Positions 47,348 through 59,894 are shown, counted from the stretch's first letter. The stretch is DNA of 64,000 bases from Rhabdornis inornatus (GCA_013397075.1 VWZS01004848.1:318877-382876); one strand, 5' to 3'. Made by a program: numbers and translations. The notes: a model not told the origin generated them from the letters alone.

Positions 47348-48366
47348 TAGGGAGAAAATTCATACAACCAAAGATAAGTTGGAGATTAAGTTAGCCAGAA
47401 ACGTGGGGGACAATAAAAAGAATTTTTCAAATGTTTTAATGGGAAAAAACAGTGTGAAAATGGCATCCACCTACTAGAGGATGAGAATGGTCACCTGACA
47501 TGGTGACATGGACAAGGCCAGGGCATTTAACGCATTCTTTGCCTCTGCCTTCAACACAGATGACACACCAAGGGAGTTTCAGTGCCCTGAGATGGAGAAC
47601 CATGACTGTGGGAATGATAAACTTCCAATCAGTCCTGAACTTCTGTGGGACCTGTGGCTTCAGCTGGATCCTTATAAATCTATGGGGCCTGGTGGGAGTC
47701 ATCCGAAAATCCTCAAAGATCTTGTTGGTGTCATTACAAAGGAGCCAGGAGGGCCAGCTGCCTCCTAGGGTGCATCAGGCGCAGCATTGCCAGCCAGACG
47801 AGGGAGGCGATTGTCCTGCTCTGCTCTGCTCTGAGCTGGGGCAGCCTCACCTCGAGTGCTGGGGGCAGTTTTGGACACCACAACATAAAAAAGACATCAA
47901 GCTGCCAGAGAGCATCCAAAGGAGGGCAACAAAAATGGTGAAGATCCTTGAGGGGAAGCTTTTTAAGGAGTGGCTGAGGTCATTTGGTCTGTTCAGCCTG
48001 GAGAAGAGGAGCGAGAGGGGAGATCCCATTGTGGCTTTCATTGTCCTCACAGGGGGAAGAGGAGAGACAAGCACTGATCTCTTCACTCTCAAGATCAATG
48101 ACAAGACCTGAGGAAACAGCATGAAGCTGTGTCAGAGGAGGTTTAGATTGGATATCAGGAAAAGGTGTTTTACCTAGAGGGTGGCTAAGCACTGGAACAG
48201 GCTCCCAAAGTAAACAGTCACACTACTAAGCCTGTCCAAGTTCAGGAATTGTTTATACAACAATCACAGGTACCTGGTATGACTCTTGGGGCTGGTGCTC
48301 TGCAGGGCCAGGAGCTGGATGCAATGATTCTGGTGGATCCCTCCCAACTCAGCATATTTATGATTT
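47348..48366 (+). mobile_element. CR1 LINE copy with large internal deletion
   Basis: The left part (47348-47745) matches the ORF2 linker between endonuclease and reverse transcriptase. The right part (from about 47755) matches the distal ORF2 and 3' region, with CAACAAAAATGGTGAAGATC, TTCAGCCTGGAGAAGAGGAG and GGTTTAGATTGGATATCAGG blocks. It ends GATTCTGGTGGATCCCTCCC then AACTCAGCATATTTATGATT, a CR1 variant tail. Roughly 700 bases that would carry the whole reverse-transcriptase core are absent at the junction near 47745-47755 (inferred from the usual CR1 layout). Confidence 0.92.
47508..48111 (+). pseudogene. CR1 ORF2 remnant, reverse-transcriptase core deleted
   Basis: One plus frame (47508-47768) reads ARAFNAFFASAFNTDDTP, LLWDLWLQLDPYKSMGPGG and HPKILKDLVGVITKE, the ORF2 stretch just before the reverse-transcriptase domain. 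A second plus frame takes over with FWTPQHKKDIKLPESIQRRA, TKMVKILEGK and FGLFSLEKRSERGD, the C-terminal stretch. The shift of frame and loss of everything between (fingers, palm with the Asp-Asp pair, thumb) leave no enzyme. The 203-aa frame length is partly coincidental: only its second half is in the element's true frame. Confidence 0.9.
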
Positions 48367-51300
48367 TTTTTCAGATAATTTAGTTTTACTGACTGCTTTA
48401 TCTATTACACAAATAACTAATTTGGATTTCTGCATGAAACATAATCGGAATTTGAACCTTAGAAGTTCATAATTTTCATTGAAAATTATATTAAAAGCTC
48501 ATCAGTGCTTTACTTCTGCTCCCTGCATCAGTATCTGGTTGTACTTGATTAAAGCAAGACGTCTTACAAAGTTTTATAACAGCAGCCTTGCTCTTGTGTT
48601 TCTATTAAGTCAGCCCACATGGAAGTAAAATGTCACTAGTTTATCTGTAAATATAATTTGACCAGAATAGCCAAAATAAATGTATAATTTGAATGAGCTA
48701 TATCCTATCATTGCTATAAGAAAGTGTATTCTTTTCTAATTAAGATTACAATTTTCAAAAGCTTGAATATGAATCCCAAAATTAGTACTACACTCATTGC
48801 TGGATTCAAAGTTGAAACTATCAAAAATGGAGGAAGACATTTTATAAACTGGTCCCTGTAAAGGATGGTTACTCAATGCTTATAAGAGGAGAAGGTTTCT
48901 TTTCTTTTGATGTTTTATCCACTCAGCAACTAATATTCACAAATTTTCTTTTTCATTTTTAAGTACTTCTATAAGAACAGTGTGGAGGTTTTTTTGTGCA
49001 AGATGGAGAAAGGAGGAAATTTGACAGGAAAATTCAAGTTAATTGTTTGAAGTATATGTAATAAAAGTAAGCAATTAAATTCCTTTCCTTTTAGTCATCC
49101 TATATTATGTTTTCCATATTAATAATTTTCAGCACAGTCATAGGATAGAGAAAAAAGTTTTTTTTTTAGTTTTTAACAATGAAAAATGAACATATTCTGT
49201 TAGAAATTAAACCAAATGAAAAGTTGATGCCTTATTTTGCTCATAAAGTGGTGGCTTAATAAAAATACATATTAACTTTTTAAAATCAGATTAAGAACCT
49301 TAAAAAAGAAAACAAACAAAACAACAAAATAATTGACAGCAACAACACTTGGCTGTCTTTAGACCTGCAGAAATAGGTGGGAAGCATGGAATCTTTCTGA
49401 TAGAAATCAGGAGATACTAGTTAGCCACCCTGATGTGGAGCAGATGAAAGAAAGGGGAAGGAAGAGCAGCAATCCTCAGAGCAAGCTGTGCTTCTGTCAG
49501 CAGCAGCCTCTCAACACCCATCTCCTCTGGTCCATGTACCACAACCTTCCTCACCGCTGCTGAGTGAAGACTTGACAGGAGACACAGGGTGTGCAACAAC
49601 GATTTTGCATCTCCAAAAACTTCCAGGCCTTTGGAGGGGGTGCCAAAGAGTGGCAGACACAGGCACCATGAACTCACACAGAGTTCCAGTGAATTTGCAG
49701 AGCACAGTGCAGGCCCATCGTATGAGAGGACTGGAGCAGTAAGTGTCGGGCAAGGTAAATGCCTCACTGTTGCCAGTGAAATGGTGATAGGAACTTTGCT
49801 GACACTGCTAGGTGAAGAAGGGACTCTGGAGCTGATTTCTCTTCACCCTCATGTTTGGCTAAAGCCCAGATCCAGTGTATGTAGCCTGGATTCTTTTCCC
49901 TCGACTTCAGCACGCATTGTAAACTAAATTAAGTTTAATTGTTCTAGCTCTCTCTTTCATGGCTGCTAATGAGAAAGATATCTTCAAGGAAAAGGCTGGT
50001 CCACATAAAAAAATACATTATTTACTCCTTTGTGGAACTATGTATTTCCTTGGGTTATTAAAGCAAAGTAGGATGACTGCACTCTGAAGGCAGACATTTT
50101 TAATCAGGAAGATAAAACTAAGGTTCAAATTGCCATGTCAGCTCAGTTGCACATACACTTTGAGTGGACATTTAAAGTCGCTCAGACCTTTAAAGTTTTG
50201 ATAGGATTAATTTCAGACAATCTATATATCTAAAATAAACCATCTGAGTCTAAAGCAGTCAACTTGGGTTTTCTTTCCAACCAACAGAAATGGCATAACC
50301 AGGAGCATCTAGCAATTTGAGCATTATCCTCATGTTAAAATAGCTGTCTAAAATAAGAGAGGTGCCATTTTTCCTTCAGGTCTGTTTTTTCCCACTGGTT
50401 TTATAAGGATGGTCTAGCATGACTGACCTATCATTAACCACTTTTAGACATCTAAACTTAAGTCAAATTAATCCCACATCCAGTTTATACTTAGAGAATC
50501 ATAAAAAAAAAAGTGTTTATGTCACAAATAATTAAGCAAACAATTAAATAACTATATTCCTGTACAGCCAGAAGTTTGGGGAACTATGGCTGCTTTGCAA
50601 GAAAAGATTATATATTTTTCATCTTCTGTAATAAACAACAGGCTGAGATTTCATTCTGCTGCCTGATAAATAAAAGAGAGTCAATCCACATGTCAATAGA
50701 GAAAGTCTTAGTAATCTAACTAATAAATGAAAATATCATAAAAATAATTTTCAAGTGTTGCCTTATTATATTCTATTAGCATGACACTATGACAGTGACA
50801 ACTTTTGAAGTCTAGATCCTGCTGTTGAGCAAGTTCTCATTGTTTGTTTCATTTTACTTGCTTGCATTCTTTATTCCTGTTACAAATGTTACACTGTTTA
50901 CACTCATACAACATATGCCCAGTGCTACGTTCAGTCACAATAAAAATCAAGCAGCTTCCTCAATTAGCTGTCAAATAATAATGAAATACTTTTCAGAATT
51001 TTATGACAAAGGGAACAAAAAAGCACATGAGTTCTTTCCTTTAAAACTGAAGAAATGCCTAGGGAATGCTGAGTCATCTCTGTGAAATCAGTCTGTCAGT
51101 TCTGCACTTGTAGAAGTCTACCAGAACTACCAGAGGACAGAACTGGGAAAAAGTAGGCATGGAGAGATCTAAGTTATTGTCCTCTGCAAACTTATATACC
51201 AACAGTATCAGAAAATCTTTTGTCTTAATCTTCACACCAGGATGGACAAATCTCAATAAAACATTCAGTGTTTTTGTGTGTACATGCACAAATGCACAAA

Positions 51301-51970
51301 TTGATTCTAGTATTTGTCCTGATTCAACCTCTCAGTATAAGTAATAAAAAAGAAAAACTGTAGCAATAAATATTTGAATGGTTAGGACATTTTAAAATTC
51401 TGATATATAAGATTATAAAAACAAATTAACCAATATTTCTTCTGTCAAAATAATTTAACTTGATCAAGAGATGGAAGACAGCAGTGAATTTCTAGTAAGT
51501 CTGATGTGTACTGAGGAGAAGCCTAATAAATCTTTACGTATTGAACTGCTAAAGTAGTGTGAATTTTAAAGAAGATGAAAGAAATTTTGTAAGTCTAAAA
51601 AAATTATTTTGCTCTAGGAAAAGTACAACAAAAATACACAAAAGTATTATTTTAGCTTATTTTTAACATATAATTGCATGGAATTATATTAGCAATGTAT
51701 TTTAATGGGACTGTAGATCACATCTCTTATTCTTGATAAGCCATACTGAGTCCATGCTGCAGCATATTAAAATAAGTACAGTAACCTCACCATATTACAT
51801 AAATGAGCATAGTAACCCATCTGCAGTAGTATTTGATAGATAGAAAGGACCTGCAAACTGGATAAATAAGTCTTGTTCCAAAGACTTAAGGCACACAAAT
51901 AGCAAAGGAAAAATGTCATGTCATGAGAAAACCTAATTATTTTATTAACTAATTATTTTATATTGCTAAT
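48367..51970. other. Unique DNA, GC-richer island at 49.4-49.9 kb, no gene assigned
   Basis: Mostly AT-rich and featureless. Between about 49380 and 49930 GC content rises and frames lengthen (116 aa minus, 112 aa plus), with splice-donor-like GCAGTAAGT and AAGGTAAAT near 49737-49760 on plus. I recognise no protein family. It could be a noncoding exon, an unrecognised repeat, or chance. Confidence 0.4.
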
Positions 51971-51998
51971 TATTTTATTTATTTATTTATTTATTTAA
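51971..51998. repeat. (ATTT)n microsatellite
   Basis: About six to seven ATTT units after a related TATTTTATT start. Confidence 0.92.
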
Positions 51999-53869
51999 TA
52001 TCAGCAATAAGGATCAGTTATGTGATGGATTGAAGAAATCAAGGCAACTCTTTGTGCAGAGAAACCACAAGGTGAATGGGAAAAGTGAGCTGTTTATTGC
52101 AGTAGTGAGCTCTAAGGAGTTAAAGATTTTGCCTTATAATAATTAAAGTTTGTTGGTTTTATAAGACTGGCAATTAAAACTGTGCAAAATAAACTAAGGA
52201 ATTAGAATCCTAGATATTACAGCAAATCTATCAATAGATTAAGTATTTTTTAGATAAACAAAATTAAAGCTAATATAGATAATTTCCTGTCTAAGGAAAA
52301 GAAAAACTAAACAATGAGTGATTGACTCCTAAAGTTTATTTGTGCAGTCATTTCATGCTAAATACCTGTTTTCTTACAGTTTTGTTGTGAAAAAAGAATA
52401 CTCATATTAAAAAGAAAAATAAAGAAAGGAAAGGGAAAATGAATAAGAAAAAATGCAACTTTTGCTAGATCCAATATAGATTATCTTCTACATATAAGGG
52501 AGAAAAAATGTGATTAATAAATAAAATTTTGGTCAGGAATTATGAAATAAGGATGAGAAAATGATATTTTACTATTTCATGCAAATCAACTTCACACACT
52601 GAAATGAAACCTAGCTAAATGACTTTGTATTGAGGATCCTGTTCTCTCTGCTCTAGCATACCTCAGAAAAGTATCTATCATTAATATAGAACAGTATAAA
52701 TGGAGAAGAATTTCTTCCCCTGTGAAAGGCTCCAAAAAGCATTCCCAGAGTGTATTGTATGATAGCATTATTTGTTATTCTTTTTTATATATGTACATCT
52801 GGTTATATACAGTCAAAATGGGATATAGTCACCACCACAGAGTTCCTTCACACTTATCCTAAACATGAGTAACCTAAGCTCAAGTAATGAAAACTAAATA
52901 CTTCAAGAAAGACATGTATAGCTCCTGAAGACAAAATGTGGGGTTTGCATAAGTAGCTAACTAAAAACCCCTATTCAGTTAGCAGTGCCAGTATCTTCGT
53001 GTTTCTGCTGTTTGACACAATGATGGATTATTTATTTACTGAACAGCACTGGTGGCCAGAAAATCTGATTTTCATGCATGAAATCCATGAAACCTCAGCC
53101 GCTGAACAGCTTCTTTTACACGTGGCAAAGGTCACCTATCAAGGGATTTTCTCACGTTTTATGTGATTGGTCATGCCTCATTTCCTTCAAGAAAATATGA
53201 TTTCCCCAAAGTGTGTGCATTTTAAGAGACTCTCAAAGACTGAGAAAGTTATTTCCTCTTTGTTTGTGATAAGCACAAAATATAGAGACTAACCTACTGG
53301 GGACGACAAGCAACTGTTTGTAGCTGGAAACAATATTTAATCCTATCATTAAGGAAAAACTCAGAGCATACTAGGAACAAAAAGAGTGCAAAACTAGGCA
53401 CTTAACCTTTTCACTTAACCTTTCAGACTTGCAAGTATTAAAAGAAAATGTTCAGTATATCTGATAAGTGATTCCTCTATTGTGAAAGTACTACCTGTTC
53501 ATACTGAGAGCTTCTACTTTTTTAAGCACTGCGAGGTCAAACCAAATGAGGTGATGCTGGATTTTTATGGAGGTTTCACTGCTCTTAAGCAGTGAAGCAC
53601 TTTTACTTCCATGTTCTAACCCTTTGCATGAACTGAACATTACAGCTCATATTATCCATGGTTGCCTCAATACAGTTAGAAGGTGGCATTGCAACACATC
53701 TTCATTTTGAGTTTTATTCAGAGCTAGGCCTGGCTCTTCTTGCTGTGTGCAGGTATAAAGGGTCTGCACAAAGGAGCTCTGCTGACGCCGGTGTCCTAAG
53801 ATACCAGGGTGACAAATAATTGTGTGAAAATATGAAACATATAGAAGAATCCACTGAAGTATTGGGATT
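51999..53869. other. Unique AT-rich DNA, no gene seen
   Basis: No frames or repeats of note. Confidence 0.55.
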
Positions 53870-53952
53870 TTTTTCTTTTGTTTTTCTTTTTATTGTTTTT
53901 GTTTGTGATTTTGTGTGGGGTTTTTTTTTAACTTTTTTTTTTTTTTTTACTT
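53870..53952 (+). repeat. T/G-rich low-complexity tract
   Basis: TTTTTG-type units, then a G-run and two long T-runs (through 53950). Few A or C on plus. Confidence 0.88.
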
Positions 53953-54689
53953 ACACAGGCAATAGGCCTGTCTTTTGAGAGACTGAATTTTAGGATGCTG
54001 ATGGGTGTTGACTAATCAATGGAGAATATTCTGCAAGACCTTTTAGGTTTTCTGTGGTTTCTGGCAAAGTCTGCACGTCTACCTGTGACAGTCTATGCCT
54101 TTCATCTAAGGAGTGATTCCCCACTTTCTGATTTCTTTATTCCTTTTTATTTTAAAACCATTGAAATCAATAACCTCCTGCACTGCTAGTGCATTTTATT
54201 ATATCATATAGTGAGTCATCATCAAAAAAATTTCTTACTGCTCTTTCTACAGTGCAAACATCTGACTTATAGTGCAATAATGGCAGCAGTGTCTAACATG
54301 AAGAATGCACAGCAAGAGGATATAATGTCAAAAGCAAAGCATTCTCATCTCAACTCAAAAAAGTGTGATCGGTTCAAAGAGAAATCCCATGACTTCTAAC
54401 TTGTGTTATCAAAATATAATTCCCTGCCCATCAGAGAGGACCAAAAAACTAGAAAAACAAAAAATGAAAATGATTATGCTTAATGACTTTTCCATGGTCT
54501 TTTAATAAAGAGAGTATTTAAATACTAGAATAACTAGCATTATGTTTTAATATGTCAGTGGAAACATGCATCACTTATTCAGCTTTATTATTTATAAAGA
54601 TTTATAACTGCCACCATATCTTTGGCTTGCAGATAGAGTCTTCTGGCATCTTTTTGCCAGAAGGGTACTGATGAAATATTTTGACCATT
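53953..54689. other. Unique AT-rich DNA, no gene seen
   Basis: A 62-aa plus frame at 54211-54399 is not recognised. Confidence 0.5.
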
Positions 54690-54812
54690 CAAAAAAAAAC
54701 CCAACACTCCTCCCAAAAAAAGAAAAGAAAACAAACAAAACCCAACAACAACAAAACCCCAAACCAAATCCAAACAAAAACTCAAACAAACAAACAATCA
54801 AAAAAACCCAGA
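54690..54812. repeat. A/C-rich low-complexity tract
   Basis: Over 110 bases of A and C with scarce T and G, built of AAAC, AACAAC, AAACC and CAAA units. The complementary strand is T/G-rich. Minus frames across it read as hydrophobic Phe/Val/Gly/Cys-rich strings that only look like membrane segments. Confidence 0.93.
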
Positions 54813-55459
54813 ATACAAAGGCTTAAAACACAGTGATAGTAAAAGAAATGCTGTACCTTAGCAACGTTGAAGAGGAAGTAGGTAATGTAACACTGTTTAA
54901 GATAGATGGTATCAAAAATGTATAAAAAATACAATTTACTCACTAAGTTAAATGAGAGAGATCATCATAGAAATTCTTCTGTGTTAGCTGAAACAGGAAA
55001 AAAGCTGCTATTAGCGTAAGTCTGTAATCAGTACAAAAGGAAAACTATGAATAATTATTTCTAAAATTTAAGAAAAATAAAGATTTAAGTTTCATGTCTG
55101 AAGAAAAAGTGGGAGTGAATAAAATTTTAATAGTGTTTGGTGTTGAAATATGGAGTATTTTTGAGACATTTAAAACAAGAATGGACAATAGATGATTTAA
55201 ACCTACTGGAGTGTGCTTTCACATTTGAGTAGAGAGATGGAGTCAAAAACCTCTTATCCATCTTCTGCATCTTACTGCTTTAACCCTTCAATAATAAAAA
55301 GTAGCCTGTAGTACTTAATCCCAAGATCATAACAAGCAAAATACAATGCTTACAGTAGAATTTATTTATCTGCCCATTTTTTCTCTGGGGCAAAACTCTG
55401 TATCAGTATTAATGCCATAGCACCTTCTAGGTTGTCTTCATCAACGTCACTCTCATGAA
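54813..55459. other. Unique AT-rich DNA, no feature seen
   Basis: Nothing recognised. Confidence 0.5.
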
Positions 55460-55476
55460 AAATGTGAGCAGGTGCT

Positions 55477-55725
55477 GTGCACGGAGCTACCAAACCTGAT
55501 GCTGATGCTATCTGTGAAAGGGGGAGTTGGATGCCTCTCTGTTATGTTAATTTTGCCAGCTCAAACTTGGCTGCTGCTCCAGCTGCCGCTGCTATTTATG
55601 GAAAGCAAGTTTGTGTTAATAAACCTCTCGCGTCATTACAAATTGCCTGGGATAAGTACGACTGTTCCTGCTCTGATTTGTCTTGGGGAACTAGAAGGAA
55701 CATTACATGTGGGTTGTCAGAATAA
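55477..55725 (+). pseudogene. Cys-rich open frame, unknown; possible coding relic
   Basis: An 82-codon plus frame with higher GC than its flanks encodes an Ala-rich stretch (NLAAAPAAAAIYGKQ), then VCVNKP, WDKYDCSCSDLSWG and a glycosylation sequon in RRNITCG, and stops. An overlapping 99-codon frame (55472-55771) starts one frame away and is mainly hydrophobic. Clustered Cys and a sequon can occur in decayed retroviral envelope or secreted-protein sequence. I cannot place it in any family, see no LTR beside it, and see no splice signals that would make it a convincing host exon. It may be chance. Confidence 0.25.
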
Positions 55726-57611
55726 ATCAGAACAGTGTAAAGATTGTTTTATTTGTTCATTACTCTCTTGATAATATTCTTTCTCAAAGCACATCATATA
55801 ATGGGATAAAGCTTGTATAAGATAACCAAGAAAATTTACCAGAGAGTCTTAGATTTTGTGAAAAAATCCCTTCCCCCCCCCCACTGACCTTCTGAAATCT
55901 GAAGTTAATACTTCAATCTGAAATAACCTGCTGCTAATTTGCATCCACGTTTATGTTTACCTCTTATATTTCTAGACTGCATGCAATGAAGTTATTTACA
56001 GGGTACTCCTGTCTTCCGTTCTTCACTCTTAAATATATTAAAAAGGGGGAAAAGAAGCAAACTTGTATTTCAGGTTTTTTTTAAAAAGGGTCCCAGAATT
56101 TCAGAATTCCCATGGAAAAATTTAATGAAAATACCTCTCTCCCATCCTGCTATTGTACTACAACACAGGTAATAGACATACTCTGTTTCTGGGCAAGAAA
56201 AACAATGTTTGGTCAAAATAGGTAAGCTTTTAACTTTTTTTTTCTTTTTTTTTTTTTTTCCTTATTTTTTAAATTTTTTTAAAGAAAAATAATTTTCCAT
56301 TTAATGAAAACATAATATTTAATGATTAATGCAACATTTAGTTCAGCCATAGAGGACAGTTGCAAGAGTGTTTACCAATCAAAACAATGCAAATATGGTT
56401 ACCTTATATTTTCTAACAAGCAGAAATTTATTACAGCTGCAAACCAGTTGAATTTAAGGTCATTTATTTTTCAATATTTTCCATCACTAAAAGAAACATT
56501 AGTAATTGTTTTGGTGACAAAACTAAGTTCCAGAAAAAGACAGGGAAAGAAAAAAACCCCACAATCGCCACAAAATCAATTCTTTTAGGAATTTGGAAAA
56601 TAACAAGTAATCATTGCTTATTATACTTTTTGACAGCTTAAGTATAAAAAAATCAATTACCATGAAACTACTATCCAGATTAATGTTGAAAATAAACCTG
56701 CTTCTTAGATACCTGATAACACAGCATTGATTTTTATTGTTTGAGGGAGGCTGGCTATATTTAATTTCTTTCATTGATTTTTTTTTCCTTAAGTCCTATA
56801 TTCAATGCATGTGGGATACAATGCAATTTCTTATAGCAAAGTAAAGCCAGGTACCAAGCCTGTGAATTAATTTTACATGAGTGAAAGCAGTGTTTAGTAA
56901 TTTGCTGAATATTTGAGAGCAAAACTAATAATTTTCCTCCTTATTATTTATAAATATCAAAAGGTCTTGAAGCTGGCATGGTGGTGTGGGCCCAAATGAG
57001 AAGATCTTGCAGTAATTTCTAATGTCTTGACACTACAGCACTTCATGTCCTATGTCCTGTGCCTCATGTACTTTGAATGCCAGTGATGATGGAAGGGTTT
57101 TGGAAACAGGATGAAAAATATAATCAGCAGGTTTTCTAGCTGGCTTTTGATACTGTAGGCTCCAAATCTGAATGCAATTTTAAACAGAAGTGATTTAAAA
57201 TCACACACAAACATGGAAATTTAAAATAAATAAAAGCATATTGTTTGGAGTTTAAAGTGGTTCTAGTCTTTCTTCCAACTAATAAATAACTAGAAACAAA
57301 TGACATCCATGAGCTTCTGTGTAAAATTTTAATCATTTCTGCTTCAGAAAAGTGAAAACAATGTCATTTTTACAAAACAAATGCAAAAGTATTTATTTTC
57401 TTCAAGTGAATGCAAAATATGCAAATGCAGTGACTCACAAAGATAGAACAAAAAGTCTGGAAAAGTAAGTATTACAGTTTCACTGAAATGTTGCTTGTTG
57501 TGTCATACTATATAGCTTTACAGCAGAAGCTCTCCTTGACCAAATATGCTAGATAAGGTTGGTGCCCATCAGAGAGACTGCCTGTTATTTGAAGATAACT
57601 GAGCAGAAGTT

Positions 57612-57649
57612 TCTCTGCAGCAGAGCACTACTGTGCTTAGCTGCAGAGA
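57612..57649. repeat. 38-nt two-part hairpin
   Basis: TCTCTGCAGC (57612-57621) pairs perfectly with GCTGCAGAGA (57640-57649). Inside, AGCAC (57624-57628) pairs with GTGCT (57633-57637) around a TACT loop, with a 2x2 internal loop between the stems. Too short for a microRNA precursor as drawn. Confidence 0.85.
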
Positions 57650-58350
57650 TGATGGTGACACCTGAAAGTGGGTAAGCAACACCCCACACGCTAAGGTACT
57701 GTAATGCTCAAAGCCAGTTCAGTGCAGCAGGTGAAGATCATACTCCATCTGCTTCAAAACACAGAAAACAAAGCCTGCCCAGCTTACCCTGAGGAGCTTT
57801 CAGAAGTAAATAAAGACGTCATGGCTGTGCTTGGAAAGACTTGATTGTTATGAGCGTTTAGCTACTTACCCTGGTGGCTTTACCTGTGTGAAGTGGAGCA
57901 GTGGGTGGCAGTGTTACGCTGCCTCTTCCTAGGCAGAGAAGCTATTTGAAAAAGGGGGATGACAAGGAATGTATCTAAATTAAGTTTGAGAAGTCCATTC
58001 TTTACTGATCATTTGATCAGAGGTGCCATAATAAAACGAAAAAATTTGATTTCTTCTGGTGTCTCTTCTTTCATTATAACTTCAGCGGCACAATGCAGTC
58101 AGTTGCAGGAATTTTATTGAAAAAAAAGGAGAATGTTGATTTGGAAGGAATGTTTTGGGGGTTTTTTGCTCTTCATTTGATTTAATTGATGCACATATTT
58201 AATAGGCATGATTAATTATCATCACTTTCTATAGTGATAATACCTACCAAGTTTCCATGGGGAAGTAAGAACAGTTACGCTGAGTCCTGTATAAAATGTA
58301 GCTACTTTCTGTCTTTATACAATACTTGAAAATTTTGTTGAACAATTTGG

Positions 58351-58391
58351 CCTAGGACAAACATCTGTCCTAAGACAAAATTTGTCCTAGG
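58351..58391. repeat. Perfect 11-bp inverted repeat with nested copy
   Basis: CCTAGGACAAA (58351-58361) and its exact reverse complement TTTGTCCTAGG (58381-58391). The 19-base spacer itself contains TGTCCTAAGACA, another version of the same motif, so three related arms lie in 41 bases. Confidence 0.88.
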
Positions 58392-59894
58392 TAGATTGGT
58401 CAAACAGCATTAACAGAAAATAGCATAATATTAATGAGAAATTATGCCTTCATGGGAAAAGGTTGAGATGAAAGAAGGTATTTGGTCTGTTTAGGCATCT
58501 GGGTGCCTAAGTTACGAGGCTGATTTCCTTACCTTTGCCTAAAACTGAATTAATTCCTGCAGAGAACAATGAAGAGATGAAGTAAAATCCACCTCTGGAG
58601 GAACTTGTTTATTTCACTTGTTTTTTCAAGGTATAGAGATAAGTCAGCTTCCTAACATCAGCAAAAATGTTTGAGAGCAAAATAAGCGGATTGATACAGT
58701 CTATTATGCAATATTTTGTGCAGCAAACCCGTAACGGAAACAATATTTTATACATGTTGATAACACTGCTACAAATATATGGCTGTGTTCGTTTAAACCG
58801 GCCCACATTGCCAAAGTTCATTCACTATCCATCATCAACACTAAGCCTGCAAGTTTAACTTGCTGTTTAACTTCCTACATTGGAAAGTTGATCTGGATAC
58901 CACGAAGACACCTCAAATCTGGTCCAAAAATGTGTCACTTTACTGGATTTTTTCACATTCAGTTCTGCTCTAGATACTAAGAATCTGCTTTCTGATGTAG
59001 CTAGGTGGGTGTGTAAAACGCATCAAACTTACTTTACTGACTAAAACCCACTCCACCTTCATTTTATTCAACACCTCTCAAAATTTTGAAAAGATGGAAT
59101 ATTTTTGACTTTAGCATATAATGTTGTTACCCTTATGGTGTTTCAAGAATTACTGGGTGAATCCATCAAAACAACATTCCTTCAAAGTCTCCTCAAGGAG
59201 CATTAGTAAGTTGTTTAGTCCTCTGTATTTGGTGTCCAAGTACAAATATACCTCATAGGAAACAGTAGCTTTAGAAAAGAAGAACCAAGTTAGTAAATTT
59301 GCTGGACTTTTTTCTCCTTCTGCCCCAATAACTATTTGTCAGGAGAATGTATAAAAGAGCATAATGTAAAACAGAGTTCAAACAAAAAGTTTCATTGTCG
59401 CAGACATCTCAACATAAGTATTTGTTCATTGTAGAGATATTAAATTTCTTGCTTAAACAGTGCCTGCACTGCATCCAAATTGCAAAGTAAGGTGTGCTTT
59501 TGCTCTCTGGCATCTAGACAGAGCCCCATGTTCTGTAGGGACAGACATGAGCGTTATTCTTTACACCACCTTTAGATCTTTATGCAGAGGAAAATGCACA
59601 TAGGCTATAAACACAGTCATAGAACTAGGTCCTGACATCTGGGCATTCAGGTCCTGCTGCGCGCATCAGCGTATGTCTGACACAGGAGTAAGATTTCATG
59701 ACACGGCAGCCTTGACCACTCACACCCAGCAAGTCCAGCTAGTTCCACTGGCTGCCGGTGTCAAGAGTGGGCTGTCTCCCAGCTTCCATGAAGCAGGAGT
59801 ACAGCTAGGGCTCTCCACCCTTATCACGGCCGTCTCCGTATCAGAGGAGAAGTAAAGGATCGAGGAGGAGACCTTTCTAGGCACTGGGAAAAGG

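Larger units (their letters stand above)
55772..59692. other. Unique DNA with hairpins and conserved-element-like block
   Basis: No gene seen. A poly-C run lies at 55873-55882 and a poly-T region at 56237-56262. Strong inverted repeats lie at 57612-57649 and 58351-58391. A block at 58180-58260 with TTTAATTGAT and TAATTA cores looks like conserved noncoding DNA. Splice-donor-like GGGTAAGT on minus occurs near 57870 without a coding exon. Confidence 0.45.

Noticed and set aside
54588..54801. Two minus frames that look like membrane proteins
   Set aside because: Translations of the A/C-rich tract read on the T/G strand.
57860..57875. Minus-strand GGGTAAGT splice-donor-like site
   Set aside because: No acceptor, open frame or exon-like context could be paired with it. 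Isolated donor words are common.
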